Assembly (NCBI GenBank): GCA_017619795.1
Contig: JAFZRP010000105.1
Coordinates: 35,881-99,880 of the forward strand
Length of the DNA stretch: 64,000 nt
Reading direction: 5' to 3'
DNA from: Treponema sp.
GTDB lineage: Bacteria > Spirochaetota > Spirochaetia > Treponematales > Treponemataceae
This document shows positions 54,632-62,767 of this stretch, piece after piece (position 1 is the first letter of the stretch; every line of letters begins with the position of its first letter). Made by a program: the position numbers and the translations under genes. The notes under the pieces are model-generated. The model ran no database searches and was not told the DNA's origin. It worked only from the letters and a program-made list of their open reading frames with translations.

Positions 54632-56295
54632 TACTTTAAGTAATTCAATACCTGCTCTGTTATAAGCGGAATAAGCTGCTTCTTTCTAGAAACAACACCC
54701 TGAAGGTAATAAACATTCTCTTCTGTCTTAGGGAAGGTAATAAACTGACTGAACTTACCTTCGCTGCTTACGAGCAGTATACTGGACAGAGAGGTGATGT
54801 CGGTAACAAGCAGACAAGAGAACAAACCTTTTCGGCTGCGTCGTTCAATTTCAAGCTCGCCCAGGAAGGCCTCTTTACGTTCAAGAACTTCCTTGGTGCT
54901 GCCAACCTCAATCTGGCTTACAGTATAATTAACCTTGCCTTCTGTGTATTCCTTCAAATCCTGTCTTACAAGCTCGCCAGGCTCACGGCCGGAAATATTG
55001 CTTCCTGCAAGAAGGATCTCGTTGCCGAGTGTTTTTATATCAAGATCAGAGATGCTGGAAAGATACTCGGCCATTTCACGGTCAACATCTGTTGTAGTTG
55101 CAGACTGTAAAATCAGAGTGTCGGAAAGTATTCCGCAGAGGAGAAGTGGCGCAATATCCTTTGGAATTGGAATCTTGTATTCGTTGTAGAGCCCCGCAAT
55201 TTGAGTGGAAGTTGAACCAAGAGGTCTATTAATAAAGGTTATAGGATTCTTTGTTGTAATTGAACCGATTCTATGATGGTCCACTACTTCGCGGATTGTG
55301 TAATGCTCAATTCCTTCAACAGCCTGCGACATTTCGTTGTGGTCAACAAGTACAACCTCAATGTTCGGCTCCTTCATCAAATCGTGTTCCGAAATCATAC
55401 CGACAATTTTTTTGTCATCATCAAGAACTGGAAGATACTTGCAGTGAGCATCGTTGAGCAGGCCTTTTACCTTTGAAATTGTATCGTCTATTTTGACTGT
55501 TTTAATATCCTTATCGCCCATAACGCTTACCGGCATTGAATAGGCAATGAGCATAGAAGTTGGGGATGTTGAATAAGGACTTGTGATTACAGAAACCTTG
55601 TTCTTTTCTGCCAGGTCCCGAAGCTCCTTATTAATAACGCAACCGCTTGTTGTAATGAGCAGCTTTACTTTGTGTTCAATACAAACCTTATGAATCTCTT
55701 CTCTGTTACTTGCAATTACAATAATAGCTTCAGATGAATGAGAATCCAGATGGCTTGCAAAAGTATTTTCTTCAGAAGAGCCAACATGAATTGAAGCCTT
55801 AAAAATCTTATCTGCATCATCAGCGATAATAATTGGCTGAGCGTTCAGCGTTTTCTGAATAAGATTTATGCTTGTAGAAAAAAGATGTCGTTTCTCAGGA
55901 TTAAGGATTGTGAGTACACTTTTTGCAAAACCGGAATAATGCAGGAGCGATAAATAAGCTCCATTTTTATCTACAACAGGCATTACACGGTTTTCGTTTT
56001 TCTCCATTTTTGCAATAGATTCCCAAACCGAGCATTCTTCACAAACAGACTCCACATTTGTCTGCATAAAATATCTTACCTTTGGAATAAGATCCGGAAT
56101 ATATTCCGGGCGCTGAACATTGAACTTCTTAAAAATATATGCTGTCTGCGGATTAAGATGACCGGCTCGTGCGGCCTTATAATTATCATAACCTAAAAGA
56201 TTTTTTAATCTTGCATAACCTACGGCAGAAACTACTGCATCGGTGTCTGGATTTTTATGTCCTATAATATAAACTGTTTTGTTGTCATTATTCAT
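54631..56295 (-). CDS. ppaC: Manganese-dependent inorganic pyrophosphatase with CBS and DRTGG domains (family II)
   Basis: This cytoplasmic enzyme hydrolyses pyrophosphate. The 554 residues begin with the DHH-type metal motif GHKNPDTDAV (12-21). A regulatory insert follows: CBS 1 (about 72-130), DRTGG (about 135-240) and CBS 2 (about 250-305). The DHH motif VVDHHRIGS (about 338) and a DHHA2 C-terminal domain complete it. In CBS-PPases adenine nucleotides inhibit or activate; diadenosine polyphosphates activate enzymes with DRTGG. A promoter inside the end of the upstream gene lies nine bases before the ATG, so a leaderless mRNA is likely. Confidence 0.93.
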   Translation of the reverse strand: MNNDNKTVYIIGHKNPDTDAVVSAVGYARLKNLLGYDNYKAARAGHLNPQTAYIFKKFNVQRPEYIPDLIPKVRYFMQTNVESVCEECSVWESIAKMEKNENRVMPVVDKNGAYLSLLHYSGFAKSVLTILNPEKRHLFSTSINLIQKTLNAQPIIIADDADKIFKASIHVGSSEENTFASHLDSHSSEAIIVIASNREEIHKVCIEHKVKLLITTSGCVINKELRDLAEKNKVSVITSPYSTSPTSMLIAYSMPVSVMGDKDIKTVKIDDTISKVKGLLNDAHCKYLPVLDDDKKIVGMISEHDLMKEPNIEVVLVDHNEMSQAVEGIEHYTIREVVDHHRIGSITTKNPITFINRPLGSTSTQIAGLYNEYKIPIPKDIAPLLLCGILSDTLILQSATTTDVDREMAEYLSSISDLDIKTLGNEILLAGSNISGREPGELVRQDLKEYTEGKVNYTVSQIEVGSTKEVLERKEAFLGELEIERRSRKGLFSCLLVTDITSLSSILLVSSEGKFSQFITFPKTEENVYYLQGVVSRKKQLIPLITEQVLNYLK

Positions 56296-56301
56296 AGCAT
56301 G

Positions 56302-56997
56302 TTAAATATAGTGGAAATCCTCGATGTATACAACTCTGCACTTTATTTGGGAACCCTTCTCGGAATTAAGCACACATGCAGAAAACCTGTAAGCCTTATC
56401 AATATCAAACTCACACAAAGAACAGACAACCTCAACATTATCACGCAATATTTTATTAAAATCAGGCTGCACTGCAAAAGAATTAAGGCCAATGGACAGC
56501 CCCTGCCCTTCTGCTTTTACGTAGCTTTCCTTGAGTGTCCATAACCGGAAAAATGTATTGATTTTGTCATCTTCTGTGGGCTGGTTCGATATCATCTCTT
56601 TTTCTGATTGAGCAAAAAAACGTTCTGCAAGCTTTAAATCAATTTTCCGAACCCGCTCAACATCACAACCAACAGGGCTGTCGCCAATAATGCACATTGC
56701 ATAATCACCTGAATGAGAAAGATTGAACTGCACGGCTTCTTTGTCACTGCAGCTTATATACGGCTTGCCATTACTGTTAGTTTCAAAAGCGGTAGTTTTT
56801 TCGTCAATTCCAAAATCACTAAGAGCCTTCTGTAAAAGCAGTCCCGCACCCAAAGAACGTCTTTTATCCTCCTGGTGCTTCATTTTGCAAACCTTCTGCT
56901 GACGATATTCAGATACTGAATCGTAGGCTTTGTGAAAAAGTTCCTCGTTTTTGAGACTCTGAATATTTCCAATATAAACAGCAGGCATTCTTTCCAT
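56302..56997 (-). CDS. 4'-phosphopantetheinyl transferase (Sfp type)
   Basis: The enzyme loads phosphopantetheine from CoA onto acyl- or peptidyl-carrier proteins. The 231-residue form has the size of Sfp-like enzymes. It contains NLSHSGDYAMCI, the Mg-binding PVGCDVERVRKID (about 105), and the Glu-Lys motif LWTLKESYVKAEGQGL (about 155-170). The start is uncertain: 56997 and 56988 are both possible, and neither has a strong Shine-Dalgarno; a TTG 39 bases upstream fits the family less well. A TATTAT at 57021-57016 may be the -10. The gene ends 6 bp before the pyrophosphatase. Confidence 0.88.
   Translation of the reverse strand: MERMPAVYIGNIQSLKNEELFHKAYDSVSEYRQQKVCKMKHQEDKRRSLGAGLLLQKALSDFGIDEKTTAFETNSNGKPYISCSDKEAVQFNLSHSGDYAMCIIGDSPVGCDVERVRKIDLKLAERFFAQSEKEMISNQPTEDDKINTFFRLWTLKESYVKAEGQGLSIGLNSFAVQPDFNKILRDNVEVVCSLCEFDIDKAYRFSACVLNSEKGSQIKCRVVYIEDFHYI
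56305..56333 (-). promoter_or_regulatory. Internal promoter of the pyrophosphatase gene
   Basis: On the minus strand TTGTAT (56333-56328) and TATATT (56310-56305) are 17 bp apart, inside the last codons of the phosphopantetheinyl transferase gene. The ATG follows nine bases after the -10 with no Shine-Dalgarno. Confidence 0.45.
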
Positions 56998-57070
56998 AGC
57001 TGCTTTGAGTGTACAATAATATATTTGTACGTGCAATTACCTCCCCCTTTCTCACGTTTCGTAAATACTA

Positions 57071-57076
57071 TATAAT
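57071..57076 (+). promoter_or_regulatory. -10 box giving a probable leaderless transcript
   Basis: TATAAT ends nine bases before the ATG of the PHP-domain gene and no Shine-Dalgarno is present. The -35 region is poorly conserved. Confidence 0.5.
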
Positions 57077-57085
57077 CAAATCATT

Positions 57086-57820
57086 ATGGAAACGTACAAG
57101 TACGAAACTCATTTACATACCCTGGAAGGAAGTGCCTGTGGTAGTTCTTCCGGCTCAGATTATATAAAACCACTTTTTGAAGCAGGTTATTCAGGTATTT
57201 TTGTAACGGACCACTTTTTCGGCGGAAATACCGCTGCTCCACGTGCCCACGAAGCCGACTGGAAAACAAGAATAAATATTTATTGCAGCGGTTACGAAAA
57301 AGCCTTTGAAGCAGCAAAAATCTTCAATAAAGGAAACAATCTTACTGGAACTGCAAAGGAGTTCAAGGTTTTCTTCGGTATTGAACAGACCTTCCACGGC
57401 GACGACTACCTTGTTTACGGTTTTGATAAAGCCTGGCTTCTGGCTCACCCGGAAATTGAACACTGGACCCACACTGAGCTTTTTAATGCGGTAAACGAAG
57501 TCAACGGACTTATGATTCAAGCCCACCCTTTCCGTATGCGCAACTACATTCAGGCAATTCACCTTCATCCGCGCGACGTACACGGTGTAGAGATTTACAA
57601 TGCCGGAAACAAGGCTTCTGAAAACGTACTTGCCGAGCTCTATGCAAAGGAATACGATTTCCCTGTAACAAGCGGTAGCGACATTCACAACGTAGATTTT
57701 CTGCCGGATGAGCCTGGCAAGCTTTCTGTAGGCGGTATGATTTTTGACACTCCTTTAGCTGACGTTTTTGATTATGCACGCCGCGTAAAAGCAAAAGACT
57801 ATAAGCTGATTAAATACTAA
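57086..57820 (+). CDS. PHP-domain phosphoesterase-like protein
   Basis: The 244-residue protein is a stand-alone PHP domain. Metal ligands are visible in YETHLHTLEGS (HxH near 8-10), FVTDHFFGG, the Glu of FFGIEQTF, MIQAHPFRMR and TSGSDIHNVD. PHP proteins are trinuclear metal phosphoesterases; relatives include histidinol-phosphate phosphatase and nucleotide or oligonucleotide phosphatases. The substrate cannot be assigned. It is divergent from the phosphopantetheinyl transferase gene and lies 20 bp before galK, so it is probably co-transcribed with galK and the deacetylase. Confidence 0.85.
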   Translation: METYKYETHLHTLEGSACGSSSGSDYIKPLFEAGYSGIFVTDHFFGGNTAAPRAHEADWKTRINIYCSGYEKAFEAAKIFNKGNNLTGTAKEFKVFFGIEQTFHGDDYLVYGFDKAWLLAHPEIEHWTHTELFNAVNEVNGLMIQAHPFRMRNYIQAIHLHPRDVHGVEIYNAGNKASENVLAELYAKEYDFPVTSGSDIHNVDFLPDEPGKLSVGGMIFDTPLADVFDYARRVKAKDYKLIKY

Positions 57821-57840
57821 ACTGTATAAAGGAAACGAAC

Positions 57841-59097
57841 ATGTCCAGTAAAAAGGAACGATTTGAAGTAACTCCAGAACTGTTAAAAGAAAACTTCATC
57901 AGAATCTATGGCGACAAAAGTCAAAGTGGAAACGACAACGAAATAAAAATGTTTGCGTCTCCTGCACGAATCAACATCATCGGTGAGCACATTGACTATA
58001 ACGGCGGTAAGGTTTTCCCGGCAGCAATAGACAAATATCTTTACTGTGCAATCCGAAAACGAAACGATTCAAAAATCATCTACAACGATTTGTTTTTTAA
58101 CGGCACACACACCTTTGACACAAACGACAATTTTGCTTTTGACCAGAAAAATGATTATGCCAATTTCTTAAACGGAATCCTCAGCTGCATGAAAAAACAG
58201 GGCTACAAGTTTGACTGTGGCTTTGAAGTTTTGATTGCAAGCAATGTACCGAGTGCAGGCGGAATAAGCTCTTCTTCGGCTCTGGAATGCGGTTTTGCCT
58301 GGGCTGTAAGCGAGACGTTCGGTTTCAACATTAGCAGGAAAGATATTGCACTTATGGGTCAGCAGTCAGAGCACGAGTTTATGAATGTAAACTGCGGAAT
58401 TATGGATCAGTACATTATCGCAACTGGAAAAAAGGATACTGCAGAGCTGATTGACTGTGCAAAGGTTGAACATGAATATGTTCCTCTTAAGCTTGGTGAT
58501 TACCGCTTTATTGTCATGAACACAAAGAAAAAGCGCCGGCTTGCAGATTCAAAATATAACGAAAGACGCTCCCAGTGCGAGGAAGGTCTGGCAATTCTTA
58601 AAAAGGCTGCAATTCCTTTGACTGCTGGAAATACTAATGCGAAAATCACAAATACAAAGGATTTGCCTGATTTATGTTCACTTACGCCAGCTCAATTTGA
58701 AGAATGCAAAGCTGCAATAAAGGATGAAGTGATTTTGCGCCGAGTCCGTCATTGTGTTACAGAAAACGACAGAGTGCTTCGTGCAGTAGAAGCCTTGAAA
58801 GCAGACAATTTGCAGGAGCTTGGCAAACTTTTGTATGAATCGCACAATTCTCTGCGTGATGATTATGAGGTTACCGGAATTGAGCTGGACACACTTGTTG
58901 GTGCGGCTTCCAAACAAAAGGGTTGTATTGGCGCACGTATGACAGGAGCAGGCTTTGGCGGCTGTGCAATTGCCCTTGTTCATAAAGATGATATTGAAAG
59001 TTTCATTCAAAACGTTCAGAATGAATACAAAAAAATAATCGGCTACGAAGGCGGATTTTTCGCCTGCTCTAGCGGTGATGGAGTAAGAGAACTATGA
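57841..59097 (+). CDS. galK: Galactokinase
   Basis: GalK phosphorylates galactose at C1 with ATP, the entry step of the Leloir pathway. The 418 residues have the galactose-binding signature RINIIGEHIDYNGG (about 41-54), the GHMP ATP motif VPSAGGISSSSALE (about 136-149), the catalytic Asp in NCGIMDQYI and the C-terminal motif GARMTGAGFGGCAIAL. AAGGA precedes the ATG. Its last bases overlap the next gene as ATGA. galE is elsewhere in the window; no galT was seen. Confidence 0.95.
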   Translation: MSSKKERFEVTPELLKENFIRIYGDKSQSGNDNEIKMFASPARINIIGEHIDYNGGKVFPAAIDKYLYCAIRKRNDSKIIYNDLFFNGTHTFDTNDNFAFDQKNDYANFLNGILSCMKKQGYKFDCGFEVLIASNVPSAGGISSSSALECGFAWAVSETFGFNISRKDIALMGQQSEHEFMNVNCGIMDQYIIATGKKDTAELIDCAKVEHEYVPLKLGDYRFIVMNTKKKRRLADSKYNERRSQCEEGLAILKKAAIPLTAGNTNAKITNTKDLPDLCSLTPAQFEECKAAIKDEVILRRVRHCVTENDRVLRAVEALKADNLQELGKLLYESHNSLRDDYEVTGIELDTLVGAASKQKGCIGARMTGAGFGGCAIALVHKDDIESFIQNVQNEYKKIIGYEGGFFACSSGDGVREL

Positions 59098-59753
59098 GTA
59101 AATACCTTTGCTTAAGCTTTGATGACGGTCCTAACCCGGATAACGACAACACAATGGAAAGAATGCTTGACCTTTTGGAAAAATACAAAGTACCAGCATC
59201 CTTCTTCCTTATTGGAAATAAAATCACAGAAAACAACAAAAAGGTAATCAAACGTGCTATTGAGCTTGGCTGCGATATTCAGAATCACTCCTGGACCCAT
59301 CCTGCAATGGCTGAAATGTCTATTGAACAGATTAAGGATGAATATAAAAAGTGTGATGATGCTATAGTTGAGCTTACCGGTAAAAAAGCTGAGTTCTTCC
59401 GTCCACCGTTTATTTCTGTAAGCAATCAGATGTACGAAGCTATCAAGGTTCCTTTTATCTGCGGAAAATCCTGCAACGATTGGGATCCTAATTATGATGC
59501 TGATTACCGCTACAACAAAATGCTTGAGGATGCTGAAAACGGCACAATCTATCTTCTTCATGTAACTGAAGGAAATGTTGCTACTTATGAAGCTGTTGAA
59601 CGCGCTGTTCCAGTGCTTAAAGAGCAGGGCTATGAGTTTGTAAATCTGCCGACTCTGTTTGAAAAAACTGGCGTAGACAAAAACATATATCATTCGCTCT
59701 GGACTTGTGCTAAAAACCAGGCAGAATGGAATACATGGCCATTCCCTGGTTGA
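59094..59753 (+). CDS. Polysaccharide deacetylase (NodB/CE4 family)
   Basis: The 219-residue protein has the CE4 motifs: SFDDGPNPD (8-16, catalytic base and metal Asp), HSWTHP (metal His pair, about 64-69), FRPPF (about 103-107), and a C-terminal HVTEG near the usual catalytic-His loop. It removes acetyl groups from N-acetylated sugars in polymers. There is no signal peptide, so it may act in the cytoplasm on small oligosaccharides, or be exported another way. It is translationally coupled to galK through an ATGA overlap. Confidence 0.88.
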   Translation: MSKYLCLSFDDGPNPDNDNTMERMLDLLEKYKVPASFFLIGNKITENNKKVIKRAIELGCDIQNHSWTHPAMAEMSIEQIKDEYKKCDDAIVELTGKKAEFFRPPFISVSNQMYEAIKVPFICGKSCNDWDPNYDADYRYNKMLEDAENGTIYLLHVTEGNVATYEAVERAVPVLKEQGYEFVNLPTLFEKTGVDKNIYHSLWTCAKNQAEWNTWPFPG

Positions 59754-59785
59754 AAAAGTTCTCTTTAACACATTATTTTCTCTGC

Positions 59786-59815
59786 TTGATATTTCGTCTC
59801 TATTTATGGTATATT
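59786..59815 (+). promoter_or_regulatory. argJ promoter
   Basis: TTGATA (59786-59791) and TATATT (59810-59815) are 18 bp apart, predicting a start near 59822, just before two ARG boxes. Confidence 0.55.
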
Positions 59816-59822
59816 TATTAAA

Positions 59823-59857
59823 TGCATAAATATTCACATTTTATGTATAAATATACA
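59823..59857 (+). promoter_or_regulatory. Two tandem ARG boxes (ArgR operator)
   Basis: TGCATAAATATTCA (59823-59836) and TGTATAAATATACA (59844-59857) both fit the ArgR operator core TGNAT-W4-ATNCA. Their starts are 21 bp apart, the spacing of paired ARG boxes bound by one ArgR hexamer in other bacteria. They lie at and after the predicted start site and before the GGGAGG of argJ. Arginine repression of argJ-argB is a well-supported inference; argR itself is not in the window. Confidence 0.75.
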
Positions 59858-59877
59858 TCTCCTTTAGGGAGGCATTT

Positions 59878-61155
59878 ATGAGTGACATTAATTTTATTGA
59901 TGGCGGTGTTTGTGCACCCAAGGGCTTTACTGCTAACGGAATCAGAGTTGGTATAAAAGAAAGCCGCAAAATAAACGATATGGCCTTGGTTTATTCCGAG
60001 GTACCTTGTAATGCAGCTGGAGTTTATACTCAGAATAGAGTGCAGTCAGAAAGCGTAAAAATCACTAAGAAACACCTCGCTGACGGTCGTGCTCAGGCTG
60101 CAATTGAAATAAGCGGAAACGCAAATACTTGTACAGGTGCACAGGGAGCCGAAAATGCACTGCGCATGGCAAAGGCAGCGGCTGGAGCTCTTGGAATTAA
60201 AACCGAGGATGTAATGGTTTATTCTACAGGCGTTATCGGTGCACAGTTTGATGTAACAAAAGTTGAAAAAAATATCGATACACTAAAAAACGGTCTCAGT
60301 AAAAAAGGACACGAAGAAGCCCGTATCGCAATCATGACAACAGATACACATTACAAAGAGTGTGCCGTTGAGTTTGAGCTTGACGGAAAAATCTGCCGTA
60401 TGGGAACAATGTGCAAGGGCTCCGGAATGATTCACATCAATATGGGAACTATGCTCAGCTTTATCACAACTGACTGTGCAATCAGTTCCGAAATGCTTTC
60501 AAAGGCGCTGCACGAATCAATTTTGGGAACATACAACTGCGTCAGCGTAGACGGCGATACTTCTACAAATGACACACTTACAATAATGGCCAACGGGCTG
60601 GCTGGAAACCGCGAAATTACCGGTGAAGGTGCAGATTATGAGCTTTTCCTGGCTGCCCTTAACAAAATGAACAGAATAATGGCGATGAAGATTGCAGCTG
60701 ATGGAGAAGGTGCTACAAAGCTCATCGAATGTAACGTAAACGGAGCAGCAACTGTTGAAGCAGCCCGCGGACTTGCAAAACAGATAATCTGCTCTTCCCT
60801 TTCTAAGGCAGCAATTTTCGGCAGCGATGCAAACTTTGGTCGTTTTCTTTGCGCAATGGGCTACAGCGGAATTGAGTTTGACCCGGACAAGACAAGCATC
60901 TGGTTTACTTCTAAAAAGGATGCAGACAGATACTTTGACCCGGCTGTTGATTCTACAGTTCACGGCGACCAGATAATTCAGGTTTTCGACAACGGCGTTC
61001 CAGTTCCAATTGATGAAGATAAAGCAAAGAAGATTTTGAGTGCTTCTGCTGTTGAGATTCTTGTTCAATGCGGCGAAGGTACAGCAAGCGGTACAGCCTG
61101 GGGTTGTGATTTGACTTACGATTATGTAAAAATTAACGGAGATTATAGAACATAA
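59878..61155 (+). CDS. argJ: Ornithine acetyltransferase / N-acetylglutamate synthase
   Basis: ArgJ recycles the acetyl group from N-acetylornithine to glutamate, and in bifunctional forms also makes N-acetylglutamate from acetyl-CoA. The 425-residue precursor is normally cut into two chains before a Thr nucleophile. The segment KGSGMIHINMGTMLSFITTD (about 180-199) keeps that Thr but has Gly where the cleavage site usually has Ala (ATML), and Ile for the usual Pro after His. The C-terminal chain contains GDTSTNDT and GSDANFGRFLCAMGY. It is the first gene of an arg operon behind two ARG boxes. Confidence 0.94.
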   Translation: MSDINFIDGGVCAPKGFTANGIRVGIKESRKINDMALVYSEVPCNAAGVYTQNRVQSESVKITKKHLADGRAQAAIEISGNANTCTGAQGAENALRMAKAAAGALGIKTEDVMVYSTGVIGAQFDVTKVEKNIDTLKNGLSKKGHEEARIAIMTTDTHYKECAVEFELDGKICRMGTMCKGSGMIHINMGTMLSFITTDCAISSEMLSKALHESILGTYNCVSVDGDTSTNDTLTIMANGLAGNREITGEGADYELFLAALNKMNRIMAMKIAADGEGATKLIECNVNGAATVEAARGLAKQIICSSLSKAAIFGSDANFGRFLCAMGYSGIEFDPDKTSIWFTSKKDADRYFDPAVDSTVHGDQIIQVFDNGVPVPIDEDKAKKILSASAVEILVQCGEGTASGTAWGCDLTYDYVKINGDYRT

Positions 61156-61181
61156 ACGCTTTTTGCGTACAGGATAAAACT

Positions 61182-62054
61182 ATGAACAAAGAAGTAGAAA
61201 ACTTAAGTGCAGATCAGTGGTCTCAGGTACTTGTTGAGGCACTTCCTTATTTTAAGAACTGGGTTGGAAAAATTGTTGTTGTAAAATACGGCGGAAATGC
61301 AATGCTTAATGAAGAGCTCAAGCATGCCGTTATGGAAGATATTGTTCTTTTGAATACAATCGGAATTAAGGTTGTGCTTGTTCACGGTGGCGGACCGGAA
61401 ATCAATAAAATGCTGGATAAGGTTGGCAAGGAAAGTAAGTTTGTTGATGGTCTGCGCTACACTGATTCAGAAACAATGGAAATTGTTCAGATGGTGCTAA
61501 CAGGCAAGCTCAATAAGGATATTGTCGGTATGCTGCTCCAGCAGGGCGGTAAGGCAGTTGGATTGAGCGGTGTTGATTCAGGTCTTCTCCGTGCCAAAAA
61601 GACCGAAAAGGATTTGGGCTATGTTGGAGAAGTAACAGAAGTTCATCCTGAAATCTTAACTTCTCTTTTGGACGAAGGCTTTATTCCTGTAGTTTCTACT
61701 GTAGCTCTTGGCGAACAGGGTGATGATGCACGCTACAACATAAATGCAGATACAGCTGCGGCAAAGATTGCGGCGGCACTTCATGCAGAAAAGTTTGTTC
61801 AACTTACAAATGTTGCCGGAATCCTGCGAAAGGTTGATGATCCGTCCTCTTTGATTAAGAGAATTGAACGCACTGCAATTGGTTCTTTAAAAGCAACTGG
61901 AATTATATCCGGCGGAATGATTCCAAAAATTGAATGCTGCGAAATTGCCTTAAACGGTGGAGTTCCACGCACACATATTATTGACGGACGTGTACCGCAC
62001 AGTCTTTTAATAGAAATGTTCAGCGACCGCGGTATTGGTACAATGGTATACTAA
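61182..62054 (+). CDS. argB: Acetylglutamate kinase
   Basis: ArgB phosphorylates N-acetylglutamate, the second step of arginine synthesis. The 290 residues follow the amino-acid kinase fold: VVKYGGNAM (about 28-36), the Gly-rich loop VLVHGGGPEI (about 65-74), substrate region FVDGLRYTD, and C-terminal KATGIISGGMIPKI. The N-terminal helix (about 10-22) is like that of the hexameric, arginine-inhibited form, so feedback control is plausible. AGGA precedes the ATG 26 bp after argJ. The convergent ABC gene ends 3 bp downstream. Confidence 0.96.
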   Translation: MNKEVENLSADQWSQVLVEALPYFKNWVGKIVVVKYGGNAMLNEELKHAVMEDIVLLNTIGIKVVLVHGGGPEINKMLDKVGKESKFVDGLRYTDSETMEIVQMVLTGKLNKDIVGMLLQQGGKAVGLSGVDSGLLRAKKTEKDLGYVGEVTEVHPEILTSLLDEGFIPVVSTVALGEQGDDARYNINADTAAAKIAAALHAEKFVQLTNVAGILRKVDDPSSLIKRIERTAIGSLKATGIISGGMIPKIECCEIALNGGVPRTHIIDGRVPHSLLIEMFSDRGIGTMVY

Positions 62055-62057
62055 GGT

Positions 62058-62687
62058 TTACCGCGTAATTTTAATAATTACATCTCCGACTGTCTCAGCC
62101 TCGGTTTCATCGTGGGTTACCATAATTGCGGTAAAACCAAGCTGCTTCTGCCACTCTTTCAGCTGGGCGGCAAGCTTGTGCCTCAAATCGGTGTCCAGTG
62201 CGGAAAAAGGTTCGTCCAGAAGCACGAGCTGCGGCTTCATAATCAAGGTACGGGCAAGTGCAACCCGCTGTTTTTCGCCGCCGCTCAAACTCTGTACCAT
62301 GCGCTTATCAAAACCACCTAAATCAAAACGCTCCAGATATTCACTGGCCGCCTGTCTGGCTTCCTTTTTCTTCATCCCCTGCGAAATTAAACCGTAAGCA
62401 ACATTATCTACAACATTCAGGTGAGTAAACAAAGCTCCCGATTGAAACACCATCCCTATTTTTCTTTGTGCAGGAGGCAGTGCTTCAATTCTCTTTCCGT
62501 CAAGCTCAATTTCAAGCGGTACGCCTTCATCATTGCGTTCAAGTCCTGCGATAATATTCAATATTGTAGATTTTCCGCATCCGCTTGGCCCCAAAAGACA
62601 AGTCATCGTAGACTTTTCGCACTCAATCGAAAACTCAACCTTTACAGAGTCCCACGTTTTGCAGATATTTTTCGCAATAAAATACAT
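62058..62687 (-). CDS. ABC transporter ATPase (ThiQ/PotA/FbpC-like)
   Basis: The 209-residue ATPase has Walker A GPSGCGKST (about 33-41), Q-loop GMVFQSGALF, signature LSGGEKQRVALAR, Walker B LVLLDEPFSALD and H-loop VTHDETEA. The compact size, without a C-terminal regulatory domain, fits ThiQ-like ATPases. The substrate (thiamine, iron, polyamine or other) is unknown. The start at 62687 has no clear Shine-Dalgarno. Its likely partner permease is the minus-strand fragment at the window edge, with a plus-strand peptidase gene between the two. Confidence 0.88.
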   Translation of the reverse strand: MYFIAKNICKTWDSVKVEFSIECEKSTMTCLLGPSGCGKSTILNIIAGLERNDEGVPLEIELDGKRIEALPPAQRKIGMVFQSGALFTHLNVVDNVAYGLISQGMKKKEARQAASEYLERFDLGGFDKRMVQSLSGGEKQRVALARTLIMKPQLVLLDEPFSALDTDLRHKLAAQLKEWQKQLGFTAIMVTHDETEAETVGDVIIKITR

Positions 62688-62732
62688 TGAGTGAATAATA
62701 CAAAAAAATGATGATGATGTCATCTGATAAAT

Positions 62733-62761
62733 TTGCTCTGTTTCTGAAAATAAACTATAAT
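62733..62761 (+). promoter_or_regulatory. Promoter of the M15 peptidase gene, probably leaderless
   Basis: TTGCTC (62733-62738) and TATAAT (62756-62761) are exactly 17 bp apart. The ATG begins seven bases after the -10, where +1 should be, and there is no Shine-Dalgarno. Confidence 0.65.
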
Positions 62762-62767
62762 ATAGTA

